Shown: in pieces, positions 25,650 to 38,597 of the stretch | How the letters are laid out: each line of letters opens with the position of its first letter | Numbering within the stretch: position 1 is the first letter of the stretch | NCBI GenBank assembly: GCA_019671005.1 | Contig: CM033726.1 | Coordinates: forward strand, 23,859,440 to 23,923,439 | Source of the DNA: Hibiscus mutabilis | Taxonomy: Eukaryota > Streptophyta > Magnoliopsida > Malvales > Malvaceae | Length of the DNA: 64,000 nucleotides | Direction: 5' to 3' | Position numbers and translations under genes: made by a program | The notes under the pieces: model-generated | Told to the model about the DNA's origin: nothing | The model's database searches: none | The model's input: the letters and a program-made list of their open reading frames with translations, nothing else

Positions 25650-25926
25650 GATGTACAAAAGACTCATGATAAATGTATGAAAAATTTTGTGAAAATGTGT
25701 AGAAATGCGTGATTTATTAAAAACATATGTATACTCTTGCAAAGGATTCCCTTTCTGCCTTTAGGCTTAGGCAACATGTTTGTTTCTAGAAATTTAAATT
25801 ACGTAGATGTCTTAGCAAACTGAGCACCCATACTAAGAAAGCTTAACAAAAAGAGACTCGAACACTTCCCAAAGTTGTTCATCCTAGTCTTTTGTATATT
25901 GCTTTATCTTAGACACCTAGGCTTGT
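23129..25926 (-). other. Internal non-coding region of the 34-kb element
   Basis: No conserved pol domain is visible on either strand. A diverged direct repeat of about 90 bp occurs at 23264-23352 and 23981-24072; both copies hold TTGCCCCC, AAATTT, CCTTTGG or CCCTTGG, and CTATTTTCTTTTTC. It looks like the long untranslated or decayed part of a non-autonomous element. Confidence 0.55.
25607..25641 (+). repeat. (TA)n microsatellite
   Basis: About 16 TA units. Confidence 0.95.
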
Positions 25927-28900
25927 TGTAACCCCCTCGACTTGGCCTAGCCACAAGACTGAACCGAGCGAGCTACATTAGGTTTACCGAAGTAAACCGA
26001 AAATGAGAACTTGGAAAAATGCAACCATTTTTTCCTTTATCTTGTCTTGATGCTGGTTATAACCCTACGTGTACATACAAACAATGAGCGGTAACATAAC
26101 TCAATCAAGCATCGAATTGATATCCAACTGGCCACATTACAAGAAAAGGGACCAAAACGTAAATCTACAAATCTATAAGGGTTAACTTGTAATTTGCTTT
26201 ACCAATCTTCAATTAGTCAGGTTACAAGCATACATGCCAAATTTCAACTTAAAATGATCACCCGAACTCATCCAATTGCATACATAACACCCACGGACCA
26301 AAATGTAAATTCCTTTATTTCGAAGGGTCAATTCCGGAATTAAAGTTTCCAATCCTCAATTAATCCAATTACATGTATACTAGTGAAATTTCGGGTCAAA
26401 ACGATCATTCAAACTCATTTAATTGCAAGTGAAACAATTAGGGACTAAAATAGTAGAAATCAGAAACCTTAAAACATACTTTCAACTAACTTAACCAATG
26501 CCCGTATCGATATGTAGGCAAGTGTATCGATACGCCTGAGCATTCACAAAAACTCGAGAATCCAGCAGCTTAAAACCGTATCGATACACCTCCTTGAGAA
26601 TCGATACGCTGTGCTTAAAATCGTAGACCCGTATCGATACGGTAACTCGTGTACCGATACGCTAAGCCTAAAAATGTGCTTACCCGTATCGATACGGTTA
26701 TCCGTGTACCGATACACTATGCCTGGAAACATATACCTATATCGATACGGGCACACGCGTATCAGTACGCCCTAACCTATAATATCAAAATTTGCTGGTT
26801 TTTAACCTTGCTTTGAGATTCTAACACCTAAGCATGCTTCTTACAATCAAATAACATCATCATAGGTCATTATCCATCAATTTACCATAGATCAAACATC
26901 ACGAAATGTTTATCATGCTTCAAGGCTAACTATAGGCATGCTTCCTAGACCTAAGCAACCAAAACATAGACCATATGCAAAATCCATCAAACCAAGCTTA
27001 TCATAAGTCCAAAGCAACAATATAAAGTTGCTCAAACAGAGAGGTAACCACTCAAACCCTCCCAACAACATTTAAGCCACATTGCCTTTATTACTACTTT
27101 AAAACCCAAACATACTTTGGTATATCAAGTCTTGGAACTCCATTCTTGCTTGCTAGTCCACTTGCACTCAATCAATCTGCATTGATGATAAAAGAGAGCG
27201 TAAGCAATCATTGCTTAGTGAGGAGCGCTCGAGAATATAAAACATCATCCAATGCAATTTAGAACCATTTCAAACCATCATGTCATTCTTTCAAAACATG
27301 CACTTAATCTTTATAAAATCAGCATATTAAACTATATGCAACATGTATCATGGATTCCACAGCATAATCCCATATGCAATTCCCTCTACTTAAGCTTTCC
27401 CAAGCATAACATCCCATATGCAAAGCTTAAGGAGTATAACACGTATAAATCACATCATTCAAACCAATCCATCAACATGATACAATTTAAAACATTATAT
27501 TGGCTTCCAAGTGATCCATTTCAATATTCATCCTTTCCACAAATCATTTTTAACATCAGATACACGGATTTCCCAAGAGATTTCGCAATCTCTTGCAACC
27601 CATTGGCATGGAGTTGTGCAACACATGCATCACCTCTACACTACCGAGGCTAATCCTCTAACTTGGAGTACACACACTCAACGCATCAACCTCTACATAT
27701 CATGGTTGGAGTAAAAGCCATCTAAGTGTTACCTCAACAACATTGGGGTTCACATGATCAGAGTAAGTACCTCTCGTACTACCTCCACAACCACGGGCGA
27801 CTTATTATAGTGCACTTTAAATCCTATGGTGGGCCAATTATATTCGATAACATTTCCATAACATTTTCGATTCATCACTTGCCTATATAATCCACTTTTA
27901 TAAACATACCTCACTGTTTCATATGCATTATTCAAATCATTTCATTGTGCATTAAACCACGCATAAGCCATGTTTATAAACATTCTTTAAAAATCATGCA
28001 TTACTTTCCAAATGCATCTAACATCATTTCATATCAATTCCCAGCATTAAAGCATGCTCATTTCATGCATAAAACAAAAGGTAACTAATCATTTAACAAG
28101 TACATTCATAAATCATTTGCCAACCGAAATCGAGAGAAAAATCCACTTTACTTACTTTCGAGCCTTAGACCAGCTTATCAAGCCTAGTCTAGACTCCCAT
28201 TAAACCTTTTCAAATCTTTAAAAATCCATTCTTATCCGTTTCACTCACTGACAAAGCAATGCCTCTCTTGCCGATGCCAAAATTAAGCTTTCAGCAACTC
28301 CTCAACACCAAGGTTCACTTCTGGATTAATTCCCCCTGTTTCAAACACATCACAACAGATGATCCAATGCAAACATCATCGATTCACCAAAAACCTCAAC
28401 CAGCCCACAACTACGAATCTCAACCTTCAAATAACATCAATTAACATCAAAACAACAACCTAAAACAACCTTATACCTCCAGCAACCAATAATTAACCTC
28501 AACATATCAAAATCTCTTAACTACCAATCTAACAAACTAGAGATTCAATAGATTTAGGAATTCTATCATCAAAACACACTTCATTATCATATTAAACATC
28601 AAAATCAAGGTATAAATCAATCTTTAACTCAGCAAAAGTAGATCACCATGAATTTCTTCAATTTTTCATCATAAACCATTAATTAAACCATAAATCTAAG
28701 TTTAATCAATCAAAACACAATGAAAATCATATAAAATGGATCAAGAACTTAGGAATTTCAATAAAGAACCTTTCATTAGAGGATAAGAACGAATCCTTAC
28801 CTCCAATGCTGATTTCTCCCCTCAATTGCTTTATAAACCATGAAAATCAAGGTAGAAACACTAAGTATTTGATGTAAAAGCTTTAGAAATCAATTGTAAA

Positions 28901-29427
28901 TCAAAAACTCTTTGAAATCCTAATTTTACCTAAAGAAATTGAAGCTGTAAATGTGTTGGCTGGAGAGAATTTGAGAGAAAGAAGTTACAAAGTTAGTTAC
29001 GTGAAATTCTTTTAAAAAGCTTAATTGTGTTTAATTAATTCTCTCCACTATTTATACCTCTTAAAAACTTAATTAAAAATAGTTAATTAAAGGGAGAAAT
29101 CTGATGAAACCCTTTTGGATTATTAGCTCCTTAAAGATTCAATGTTTTGACCCATTTTCAAAATAGTCACTAAAAACAGTTTTGCAAACTTTGCGTTTTA
29201 GTCACTAACTCAAAATGTCCCATTTTTTAATTTCATTTTCTAAAATTGTTTTCACCAAAATCATTTATATAATTAATAAAGATTTTAGAATATTTTCCTA
29301 TATTTTTATCCCTTATAAAAATATTCAATCCAATTTAAATCCCGAATCGACTCGAATCTCTAATTTCGGTCCACCGGATCGACTAAACCATCCCAAAACC
29401 CCTAGGCCCAAAAAACGAGGTGTTACA
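25927..29427 (-). mobile_element. 3' LTR of the second chromovirus
   Basis: 3501 bp, complete. It contains a run of GTATCGATAC-type palindromes at 26500-26770 and ends next to a typical chromovirus purine tract. Confidence 0.9.
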
Positions 29428-29462
29428 ACTCTCCCCCACTTAAGAAATTTCGTCCGAAAAAT
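29428..29462 (-). promoter_or_regulatory. Polypurine tract region of the second chromovirus
   Basis: The minus strand reads GACGAAATTTCTTAAGTGGG followed by GGAGAGT, directly before the LTR. Confidence 0.85.
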
Positions 29463-29509
29463 TTACTTGGGGGAAAAAGATGCGGAAATTGCTCTTTCAT
29501 GTCCAACTT

Positions 29510-30660
29510 ACTATCTCATGTGGCCTCTTCAACTCCGTGATGCAGCAACAATACCTTAACAAGCTCTATCATTTTCCCACGTAGAACCTTACTAATGGTA
29601 TCAAGAATCTCTATCGGTTCCTCATCATAGGACAAATTCGACCTCAACTCAACATCCTCCACCGGCATAACGTGCGATGGATCATATCGATATCTCCTCA
29701 ACATCGAAATATGGAACACATTATGAATTTTCTCCAACTCAGGAGGCAACCTCAACCGATATGCTACAGGACCGACACGTTCAATAACTTCGTATGGTCC
29801 AATGAACCTCGGACTAAGCTTACTCTTACGTCCGAATCTCATCACCTTTTTCCATGGTGACACTTTTAAGAATGCGCGATCACCCATCGCATATTCAACT
29901 TCCTTACGCTTCAGATCTGCGTAAGATTTCTGCCAATCTACAGCCGCTTTCAATCGGTCGCATACAAGCTTAACCTTCTCATCTGTGTCTTTCAATACAT
30001 CCGGTAGGGTAACATGCTTTTCCCCTACCTCAGCCCAACATAAGGGCGTACGACACCTCTGGCCATATAGCGCCTCATAAGGTGCCATCTGTATACTCGC
30101 CTGATAACTATTGTTGTAGGCAAACTCAACTAAAGGCAATTGCTTCTCCCAAGTTCCTTGGAACTCAATAATGCAACATCTCAGCATATCATCCAAAACC
30201 TGGATAACCCACTCAGACTGCCTATCTGACTGAGGACGATACACAGTGCTAAAACTCAACCTCAAACCCAAAGCCTGGTGCAAACTGCTCCAAAACCTTG
30301 ACGTAAACCTCGAATCCCTATCCAAAACAATGGATTTAGGTACACCATGCAAGTAATACAATCTCAGCTATATACAAATCTGCCAGCTTGTCCAAGGTAT
30401 ACGTTGTATGCACTAGCAGGAAATGTGCACACTTTGTGAACCGGTCAACAATCACCCAAACAGAATCCTTTTTAGCCGGTGTCAGCAGTAAACCTGTTAC
30501 AAAATCTATGGTGATTCTCTCCTATTTCCACTCTGGACTTTTCAAGGTTGCAACAACCCGGATGGAAATTGATGTTCAGCCTTGACCCGCTGACATACCA
30601 TGCACTTGGAAACAAACTCAGCCACATCCTTTTTCAACCCAACCTAGTAGTATGCCTCCC
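29510..30660 (-). pseudogene. Integrase with chromodomain (broken)
   Basis: A frame from 30361 to 29516 carries the integrase core after its first catalytic Asp. The second Asp is seen in IVLDRDSRF. The third acidic residue is replaced: the usual DGQSE block reads DRQSEW here, with neighbouring changes. The C-terminal part has SPRFIGPYEVIERVG, VAYRLRLPPEL and HNVFHISML. The chromodomain reads PIEILD then VKVLLLHHGVEEAT and stops at a TGA where the family has Trp. The upstream part with the first Asp lies in other frames (30361-30660). It is inactive as it stands. Confidence 0.88.
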
Positions 30661-30762
30661 TCAAATCACGATAAATCTTAACACTACCAGGATGCATAGC
30701 AAAAGGACTAGAGTGTGCCTCCGCCAAGATAGTGTGCCTCAACTCCGGATCATTCAGCACCA

Positions 30763-31549
30763 CTATCTGACCCTTGGAACACAAAACTTCGTCATCATCA
30801 AAATGAAAATCTGCAGATTTCCATCCGCTATGTCCTTAACATGCCCAACCAATGAATCATCGTATAGTTGCTTAGCTTTAATCAACTGTGATAACGTAGG
30901 CTTAACTTGCAACTCGACTAACAAGCCCTCATCACGAGTTACACTCAACCGAGCAAACATTACTCTCAACTCAACCATAGTTTTTCTACTCAAACCATCT
31001 GCCACCACATTTGCTTTACCCAGATGGTACTCAATGGTCAAATTGTAATCCTTAAGCAACTCCAACCATCTTCACTGCCTAAAGTTTAACTCCTTCTGTG
31101 ACATCAGATACTTTAGGCTCTTATGATCCGTAAAAACCACACACTTCTCACCATAGAGGAAACGTCACCAAGTCTTTAATGCAAACACCACTAAGGCAAG
31201 CTCAAGATCATGAGTAGGATAGTTGCGGTCATGAACTTTCAAATGCCTTGATGCATAGGCCACAACCTTCCTGCCCTACATCAGCACACAACCCAAGCCA
31301 ACATACGACGCATCACTATAAACCACAAACTCCTTCACAGATTCAGGCTGAATCAAACAGAAGCGTGTGTCAAAACCTCTTTCAACTTTTTAAAACCCTA
31401 TTGTTGTTTCTCCATCCACACAAAAGGAATATTCTTTCGCAACAACTTGGTCGATGATGCTGCAATACTCGAGAACCCCTCAACAAAACGACGATAATAA
31501 CAGCCAACCCAAGAAAACTATGCACCTCCGATACAGAGTTAGGTTGCTT
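30763..31549 (-). pseudogene. RNase H region (broken)
   Basis: The recognisable end reads MELLKDYNLTIEYHLGKANVV and ADGLSRK, followed by the linker towards integrase. The 5' part (31549-31066) is present in shifted frames, with DHKS-like and AVVFALK-like blocks. Unlike the sister element, the connection between reverse transcriptase and RNase H is retained. Confidence 0.75.
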
Positions 31550-32155
31550 TCAATTGAGAATAGCCTCAATTTTCTGTGGATCAACGCGAATACCCTTCGT
31601 GGAAACCACATGACCAAGGAACATCACCTCCTTAAGCCAAAACTCGCACTTGCTCAACTTAGCATATAACTGATTATTCTTCAACACTTGCAACGCTACC
31701 TGCAAATGCCGATCATGCTCTTCCTCGGTACGAGAGTACACGAGGATATCATCTATAAACACTACCACGAACTGATCAAAGTACTCATAAAACACTTGAT
31801 TCATCATGTCCATAAACGCAGCTGGGGCATTTGTCAAACTGAAAGGCATAATCAAAAACTCATAATGCCCATACCTTGTACGGAAGGCAGTCTTTGGCAC
31901 ATCCACATCCTTCACTTTCAACTGATAGTACCCAGACCTCAAATCTATCTTAGAGAACACCGAAGCACCCCTAAACTGATCACACAAATCATCATTCCAC
32001 GACAAGGGATATTTGTTCTTAATCGTCAACTTATTCAGTTGCTAGTAATCGATGCACATCCTCATCGTGCCATCCTTCTTCTTAAAAAATAACACTGATG
32101 CACCCCCAAGATGAAAACTAGGCCTAATAAACCCCCGATCGAGCAACTTCTGAAG
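31550..32155 (-). pseudogene. Reverse transcriptase
   Basis: An open stretch of 159 codons (32029-31550) covers the palm: SKIDLRSGYYQLKVK, TAFRTRYGHYEF and the catalytic FIDDILVYSR, then the thumb with SKCEFWL, VMFLGHVVS and GIRVDPQKIEAI. Stops near 32040 separate it from the fingers. This part shows what the sister element at 11612 has lost. Confidence 0.9.
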
Positions 32156-33022
32156 TTACGTCTTCAATTCCTTAGGTGCCATGCGATAAGGCACAATGGA
32201 CACCGAAGTCATATCAACATATGTCTCAATTTTAAACTCCACCTCCCTATTCGGCAGCAACCCTGACAACTCTTCAGGAAAAACTTTCGGAAAATCACAA
32301 ATAGTACGGATGTCCTGCACACGTACATCCTTAGGTCTAGGATTCATAACATAGGCCAGATACGCTTGACATCCAAGTTTCAACATTCGACTTGTTTCCA
32401 AAGCTGAAACAACATTGGCCAAGAACTTTGCATTCTCGCCAACCACCACAACTTCATAATCATCGGCAAGACGCAAGGATATTCGTTTAGTTTCAAAATC
32501 CACAATCGCCCTATGCTCGGATAACCAATCTATCCCCAAAATTACATCAAAACCATAGAATGGCAACTCCATCAAATCCACGGCAAACGCATGATCTTGC
32601 ACCATTAAAGGACACATTCGATATAACTTCCTAACCACAACCGTTTCACCCAAAGAACTAGTTACTCGAACACCAACATTCAAAATCTCAACAGGTATAT
32701 CATGCAACTGTGCATGCTCACTCAGAATATATGAATGGGTGGAACTAAAATCAGCCAATGAAAACAACGGAAAAGATTGCAAAGTAAAGGTACCTGCAAT
32801 CACATCGGTATCATTGTATCCCTCACGATGCGCATACACCCTCACGGGACCTTTAACCTCTGGATGGATAGCAGCAGTGTGTGCCACAGTTCTACGCCCA
32901 CCATCTCTCGGCTGGAAATGTCCTCGTCTACGCCCTCGACCTCTTGGGGCAACCACAGCAGGTACACGAGCCTGCGCACCTCTAGCTAACATAGGGCAAC
33001 CACGCCTCACATGATCAGTCAA
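32156..33022 (-). pseudogene. Gag C-terminus, protease and pol N-terminus
   Basis: A 288-codon open frame begins in a zinc-knuckle remnant (TDHVRRGCP). It passes through a Gly/Arg-rich linker and the protease region GTFTLQSFPLFSLADFSSTHSY, where the active-site triplet reads Asp-Phe-Ser instead of Asp-Ser/Thr-Gly. It then runs through FYGFDVILGIDWLSEHRA into the start of reverse transcriptase (SIVPYRMAPKELK). The protease is probably dead, although this is the longest intact frame of the element. Confidence 0.85.
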
Positions 33023-34107
33023 CCCATAACTCTAACAAGAATTAGCTACAACCGGTGTAGGGATTGGACCAACTCGCCTTGCCTGTGGAGAGTCGCGTCT
33101 AACATGGTCTCGAGATCTACAACCCCAGCAAACCTTATCCGACCTCCAACAAACCCTGAAATGTCTCTTCCCACACTAAGCACATTCAAGTATCCCACCT
33201 CTGAAACTCTGCCCTAATTGACCTCTCTGCCCAAGCTCAGGTCGATGTCTTCGATCACGGTGCCTCTTATACTAACCACCACCACCAATATTAGAATCAG
33301 CGGCTCTCTTACCATGGCCATATCCTCCAGCACGGGATGTTAAGCCCAAACTCTGCTCAACATCCTTGACTCTCGAAACCAACACATCAAAATCAACATA
33401 CTCAGCAGCCAATATATATGTCTTAACCTCTTGAGTCAATCCATAACGAAAGTGGTCGCAACGGCTCCTCTCATCAGGCATCAACTTAGAAGTATACTGG
33501 CTCAGCCTCACAAACTATCTCATACTCAGATACCGACATATCCCCCTGAACCAAAGCCATGAACTCGCGTTTCTTCTCATCTTGGTATCTAGCTCCGAGA
33601 TACTTCTTCCTAAAGGTAGATTGGAAGGTTTCCCATGTCACATTGTCAGCCTCTATACTCGCAATCACCGTAGTCCACCAGCTGTACATATCTCCCTGCA
33701 GCAGAGATACATCACATCTCAGCTTACGGGCGTCAGAATTACCCATCTAATCCAATATACGATATGTGCTGGCAAACCATTTCTCGGAAGCCTCAGGCGT
33801 CAACCCTCTAAACTTGACCCCTATCAGGCTACGTAAACGCTGTAAAGGTAATCCCAGATTAGCAGCAGCAATCGGTGCTGGTGCAGGCACATTTAACCAT
33901 CGTGGCCTGGAACGCTCCCGTCATTGCTTGTATCAAAGGTGTCATATCACCCAACGCTGGCTCAGCCGGCACAAGTGGTACTTGTTCTACACCCGTAGGT
34001 GGATTCGGTGGAGGAGGTGGCAAGCCCTCAATAGGCATAACATTATCCTTATTCTCTTGCCTTTCCGCATTTGCATTAAAACGTAATTCTCTCCTTGGTG
34101 GCATCAT
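33023..34107 (-). pseudogene. Gag (capsid and first knuckle), broken
   Basis: The start is the ATG at 34107 (MMPPRRELRF), followed by a proline-rich part (LPPPPPNPP) and a capsid core over 33746-33272 (FRKKYLGARYQDEKKREFM, FRYGLTQEVKTYI). The first zinc knuckle near 33110 reads CWGCRSRDHVRRDS, with the last Cys changed to Ser. Frameshifts near 33500 and 33890 break the frame. Confidence 0.85.
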
Positions 34108-34370
34108 AAACAAAAAATCAATGGCATGATAATACACCAAAACAAAAACGATTAGGCCATCTTCAAGAAAGGGTCTAAGACTTCTATTTTAAATCAAAAA
34201 TACTTTACATTGGTAGTAATAAGGCAATGTATCCCAAATCATACCCCAGCATGGCATATAACACACAATCAATCACCATGTATAGCAATCAACTCAATTC
34301 AATCTATATACATATCAAACAACACCCCAACATGCTTAAACCAACCATAACCTACTCCCAACAATCAAAA
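34108..34370 (-). other. 5' leader of the second chromovirus, primer site missing
   Basis: In the sister element the leader runs to a TGGTATCA primer site and then TGTAACCCCC. Here neither is present: sequence similar to LTR position ~15 (CCTGGCTTTGAGCC) follows directly on leader sequence. A small deletion has removed the primer site and the last ~14 bases of the LTR. Confidence 0.7.
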
Positions 34371-36588
34371 CCTGGCTTTGAGCCGCAAGACCGAACCGAG
34401 CGAGCTACATTAGGTTTACCGAAGTAAACCAAAAATGAGAACTTGGAAAAACACAACCATTTTTTCCTTTATCTTATCTAGATATACATACAAACAACGA
34501 GTGGAAACCCAACTCAATCGGGCATCGAATTGATATCCAATTGGCCAGATTATAAGAATAGGGACCAAAATGTAAATCTACAAATATATAAGGGTTAACC
34601 TGTAATTTTTTTTACCAATCTTCAATTAGTCAGGTTACAAGCATACATGCCAAATTTCAACTTAAAATGATCATCCGAACTCATCCAATTGCATACATAA
34701 CACCCAGGGACCAAAATGTAAATTCCATTATTTCGAAGGGCCAATTCCATAATTAAAGTTACCAATCCTCAATTAAACCAATTACATGCATACTGGTGAA
34801 ATTTCGGGTCAAAACGATTATTCAAGCTCATTGAATTGCAAGTAAAACAATTAGGGACTAAAACTGCAGAAATTAGAAACCTTAAAACATACTTTCAACT
34901 AACTTAACCAGTGCCCGTATTGATACGCAGGCAAGTGTATCGATACGCCTGAGCATTCACAAAAACTCGAGATTCCAGTAGCTCAAAATTATATCGATAA
35001 TCTCCTCGAGTATCGGTACGCTATGCTTAAAATCGTAAACTCGTATCGATACGGTAACTCATGTATCGATACGCTAAGCCTAAAAATATGCTTACAGTAT
35101 TGATACGGTTATCCATGTACTGATACACTATGCTTGAAAACATATACTTGTATCGATACGGGCACACGCGTATCGATACGCCCTAACCTGTAATTTCAAA
35201 ATTTGCTAGTTTTTAACCTTGCTTTGGGATTCTAACACCTAAGCATGCTTCTAACAATCAAATAACATCATCATAGGTCATTATCCATCAATTTACCATA
35301 GATCAAACATCAAGAAATGTTCATCATGCTTCAAGGCTAACTATAGGCATGCTTCCTAAACCCAAGCAACCCAAACATAAACCATATGCAAAATCCATCA
35401 AGCCAAGCTTATCATAAGTCTAAAGCAACAATATAAACTTGCTCAAACAGAGAGGTAACCACTCAAACCCTCCCAACAACATTTAAGCCACATTGCCTTT
35501 ATTACTACTTTAAAACCCAAACTTACTTTGGTAAATCAAGTCTTGGAACTCCCTCCTTGCTTGCTAGACCACTTACACTCAATCAATCTGCATTGATGAT
35601 AAAAGAGAGCGTAAGCAATCATTGCTTAGTATGGAGCGCTTAAGAATATAAAACATCATCCAATGCAATTTAGAACTATTTAAAACCATCATGCCATTCT
35701 TTCTAAACATGCACTTAATCTTTATAAAATCAGCATATTAAACTATATGCAACGTGTATCATGGATTCCACGGCATAATCCCATATGCAATTCCCTCTAC
35801 TTAAGCTTTCCCAAGCATAACATCCCATATGCAAAGCTTAAGGAGTATAACACGTATAAATCATGTCATTCAAACCAATCCATCAACATTATACAATTTA
35901 AAATATTATATTGGCTTCCAAGTGATCCATTCAATATTCATCATTTCTATAAATCATTTTTAACATCAGATACATGGATTTCTCAAGAGATTTCACAATC
36001 TCTTGCAGCCCATTGGCATGGAGTTGTGCAACACATGCACCACCTCTACACTACCAAGGCTAATCCTCCAACTTGGAGTACACACACTCAACGCATCAAC
36101 CTCAACAGCTCATGGCTGGAGTAAAAGCCATCTAAGTGTTACCTCAACAACATTGGGGTTCACATGATCGGAGTAAGTACCTCTCGTACTACCTCTACAA
36201 CCACGGGTGACTTATTATAGTGCACTTTAAATCCTATGGCCGGCCAATTATATCCGATATTCGATTCATCACTTGCCTATATAATCCACTTTTATAAACA
36301 TACCTCACTATTTTCATATGCATTATTCAAATCATTTCATTGTGCATTAAACCATGCATAAGCCATGTTCATAAATATTCTTTAAAAATCTGCATTACTT
36401 TCCAAATGCATCTAACATCAATTCATATCAATTCCCAGCATTAAACAATGCTCATTTCATACATAAAATAGGAGGTAAACAATCATTTAACAAGTGCATT
36501 CATAAATCAGTTGCCAACCGAAATCGAGAGAGAAATCCACTTTACTTACTTCCGAGCCTTAGACCAGCGTATCAAGCCTAGTCTAGAC
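34371..36588 (-). mobile_element. 5' LTR of the second chromovirus, truncated at both ends
   Basis: It aligns with 25941-28197 of the left LTR, including the palindrome run (34910-35185) and GCTTAGTATGGAGCGC-type sequence. Similarity stops at GTCTAGAC (36581-36588). Confidence 0.88.
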
Positions 36589-36740
36589 CCGAGAACATCA
36601 TAAGATTACTTCCATTAGGTAAAGGTCTCGTTAAAATGCAATGAAGGTGCAATGTTGGATGTAAACATTTGTGCAAAAAGGTATTGATTCAAAGAGTAAA
36701 CATCATAAGATTACTTACATTAGGTAAAAGTCTCGTTACA
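36589..36740. repeat. 40-bp direct repeat at the truncation breakpoint
   Basis: AACATCATAAGATTACTT...GTCTCGTTA occurs at 36594-36633 and at 36699-36738 with two mismatches. The junction itself (GACCCGAGAACAT, 36586-36598) is also found intact at 36824-36836. This pattern fits templated filler DNA made during break repair. Confidence 0.7.
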
Positions 36741-37547
36741 TCATTATCAAAGTTATAGATAATATCGAGTCCTGGCACCTAGTTTATTTATCTTTCTCAA
36801 AAGCCAAGTTAGCTTCTCATCATGACCCGAGAACATGACGCCATACTGACTCAGTTCAGTTGCTACATCAGCCAAGCTCACCACTTGTCGAGCTACTTTT
36901 CATACTTTGGTAATAACATATTTCATGTAGTTATCTTTTCGTTTTATCTTTTCGTTCAAATCTTATAGCTGGTGACAACACTTCTCATTATTTTCTTGTA
37001 AGGCTTTCTTAAGGTCATCCACGATATCTTTAAACATCAGTAGAACACTGTTACATTCTTCTACTTACTTTTTTAGCGTCTCAACTTTATCTTGACTATC
37101 TTTTAATTCAGCAACAGTATTCTCACGCAGACGATACACATGTTCAATGTCTCGCAATTGGCATAACTATTCATCAACTCATCCTTGAGAGCAATACACT
37201 GATCTTCATTGCTTGAAGTTTGAGAGATAAGGTCTTAGCTTGATTTGCATTGGCCTTGGAATTTTTCTTCCAATATTCAACATGTGTTTTAGTTGGATGA
37301 CTCTTTTCTTTCATTGATCTGGAGTATCTCCTAAACCAGCGTCTCTGAATGCTAAACAAAGCTCTTGGTAGTTATCTCGCAGGCTTTTTAGTTCATTGTT
37401 CATAATGCCCCTTTCTTTCCTTAAAATGTTGACTTGGGTGTCATGTTCTGAATGATTCTTTTCATTTTCTGCAACTTCTAATTCTTTCATCTTCGCTATA
37501 GTTGCGTGAACAGTAGCTGAATCATGTTGATGCTCATTTTTAAACTC
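36741..37547 (-). pseudogene. Coiled-coil-like ORF remnant of the 34-kb element
   Basis: The minus strand encodes charged, heptad-like stretches in changing frames, for example LRDIEHVYRLRENTVAELKD and LRKERGIMNNELKSLRDNYQ. A terminal block near 36740-36890 reads VSLADVATELSQYG followed by LRKINKLGARTRYYL and a stop. Similar coiled-coil proteins are encoded by some Tat-like plant retroelements, but I cannot name the domain. Several stops interrupt it. Confidence 0.5.
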
Positions 37548-38597
37548 TCACATTTTACAGTCTAGGAGGCTCTGAACCCGACGTTTGAAGGATGTGCAAT
37601 TTTCAAAAAAATGCCCTCTAATGCCAGCATGATAATCATAATGAACTTCAATGTCATACCATTTAGGGTATGGAGGTTGTAGAGGCGTGACATGGTATGG
37701 GGCCACCAATTGTGCCTCTAGTAACTGCAGATATAGTTTTCCATACAAAATAGGTATAGGATCAAAAGGATCATTGGTCTTTGACTTTTGGCGACTAATC
37801 GAAGATGATTCTGAAGATTGGATAACAGAATTCGAACTCTGGCCTTGGCAATGGATTACGAGCGTCGGATATGAACCCCTCTTTGCATACTACGGTGCTC
37901 CATTATTGCCTGCACTTTTAGAAGTTTATGGCTTTCTTCCTTAAAACTTAGTAACCCTTCTTCAATTAGGGCTCTAACTTTATTCTTCAGGGCTCCGCAA
38001 TTCTCAGTAGTATGTCCGGTACCTCCTAGATGATAGTTACATATGGCTTGGACATAGTAACCTTTAGGATAAGAGGGCTATTTTGGCTTTGACTGAATAA
38101 TACCTTCCTTGATTAGTATCGAAAGCAACTCTGTATAGGCTATTGGAATATGAAATGTGGGTCTCTCTCTAGCTCTTTCCTTCTAGGCTTTTCTTTGGCT
38201 CGTCGCTACTCTCTCCGTTGTTGTCGCCTTTGCATCTTCAGGTGTCTTATTGATGCTGACCGTGACAGCGCCTAATCCCTTGGGCTTACTAGATTCACTG
38301 TGTTCAGAAGTAGAATCCTGGATATTGGGCGTCATAACATGGCTTCTATTCTGTTTATTTCTCTCTTAGTATGTCGGGCTCTTACTCTTTGGCCATGGCG
38401 GTCATCATACTCATCATCTCGGTCATTTGTCTTTTCAGTTCTTCTATTTTATTCATCTTGGTATTGATGTGAGTTTCGACATATACTTCTGACGCGTAAC
38501 CTTTGAAAGAAAGGCATCTTGCTTCTTTTGGCATCACTTTAGGGCACTGTCTCATATCTACATTACTTTTTATCTGATCACGTGACCCTTTATCCAT
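37548..38597 (-). pseudogene. Tat/Ogre-like gag remnant with knuckle block
   Basis: It begins with MDKGSRDQIKSN at 38597 and a Lys/Met-rich helix (KIEELKRQMTEMMSMM). It then decays into stops and reappears at 37748-37548 with PLQPPYPKWYD followed by YDYHAGIRGHFFENCTSFKR. That last block is the gag zinc-knuckle context of Tat-lineage elements (C-x-Y-H-x4-G-H-x4-C), with the first Cys replaced by Tyr. The interval is too short for a full capsid, so the middle of gag seems lost. Confidence 0.7.

Larger units (their letters stand above)
25927..36588 (-). mobile_element. Second Tekay/Del-like chromovirus, nested and truncated
   Basis: The left (3') LTR is complete: 25927-29427, TGTAACCCCCTCGA to GGTGTTACA. 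The internal region encodes gag, protease, reverse transcriptase, RNase H, integrase and chromodomain from right to left. The right (5') LTR begins only at about 34371 and stops abruptly at 36588, where the left LTR continues for another 1.2 kb (28197-29427). No target duplication can be tested because one end is lost. The LTRs and coding parts resemble those of the element at 11612-23128 but are clearly a different subfamily. Confidence 0.9.
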
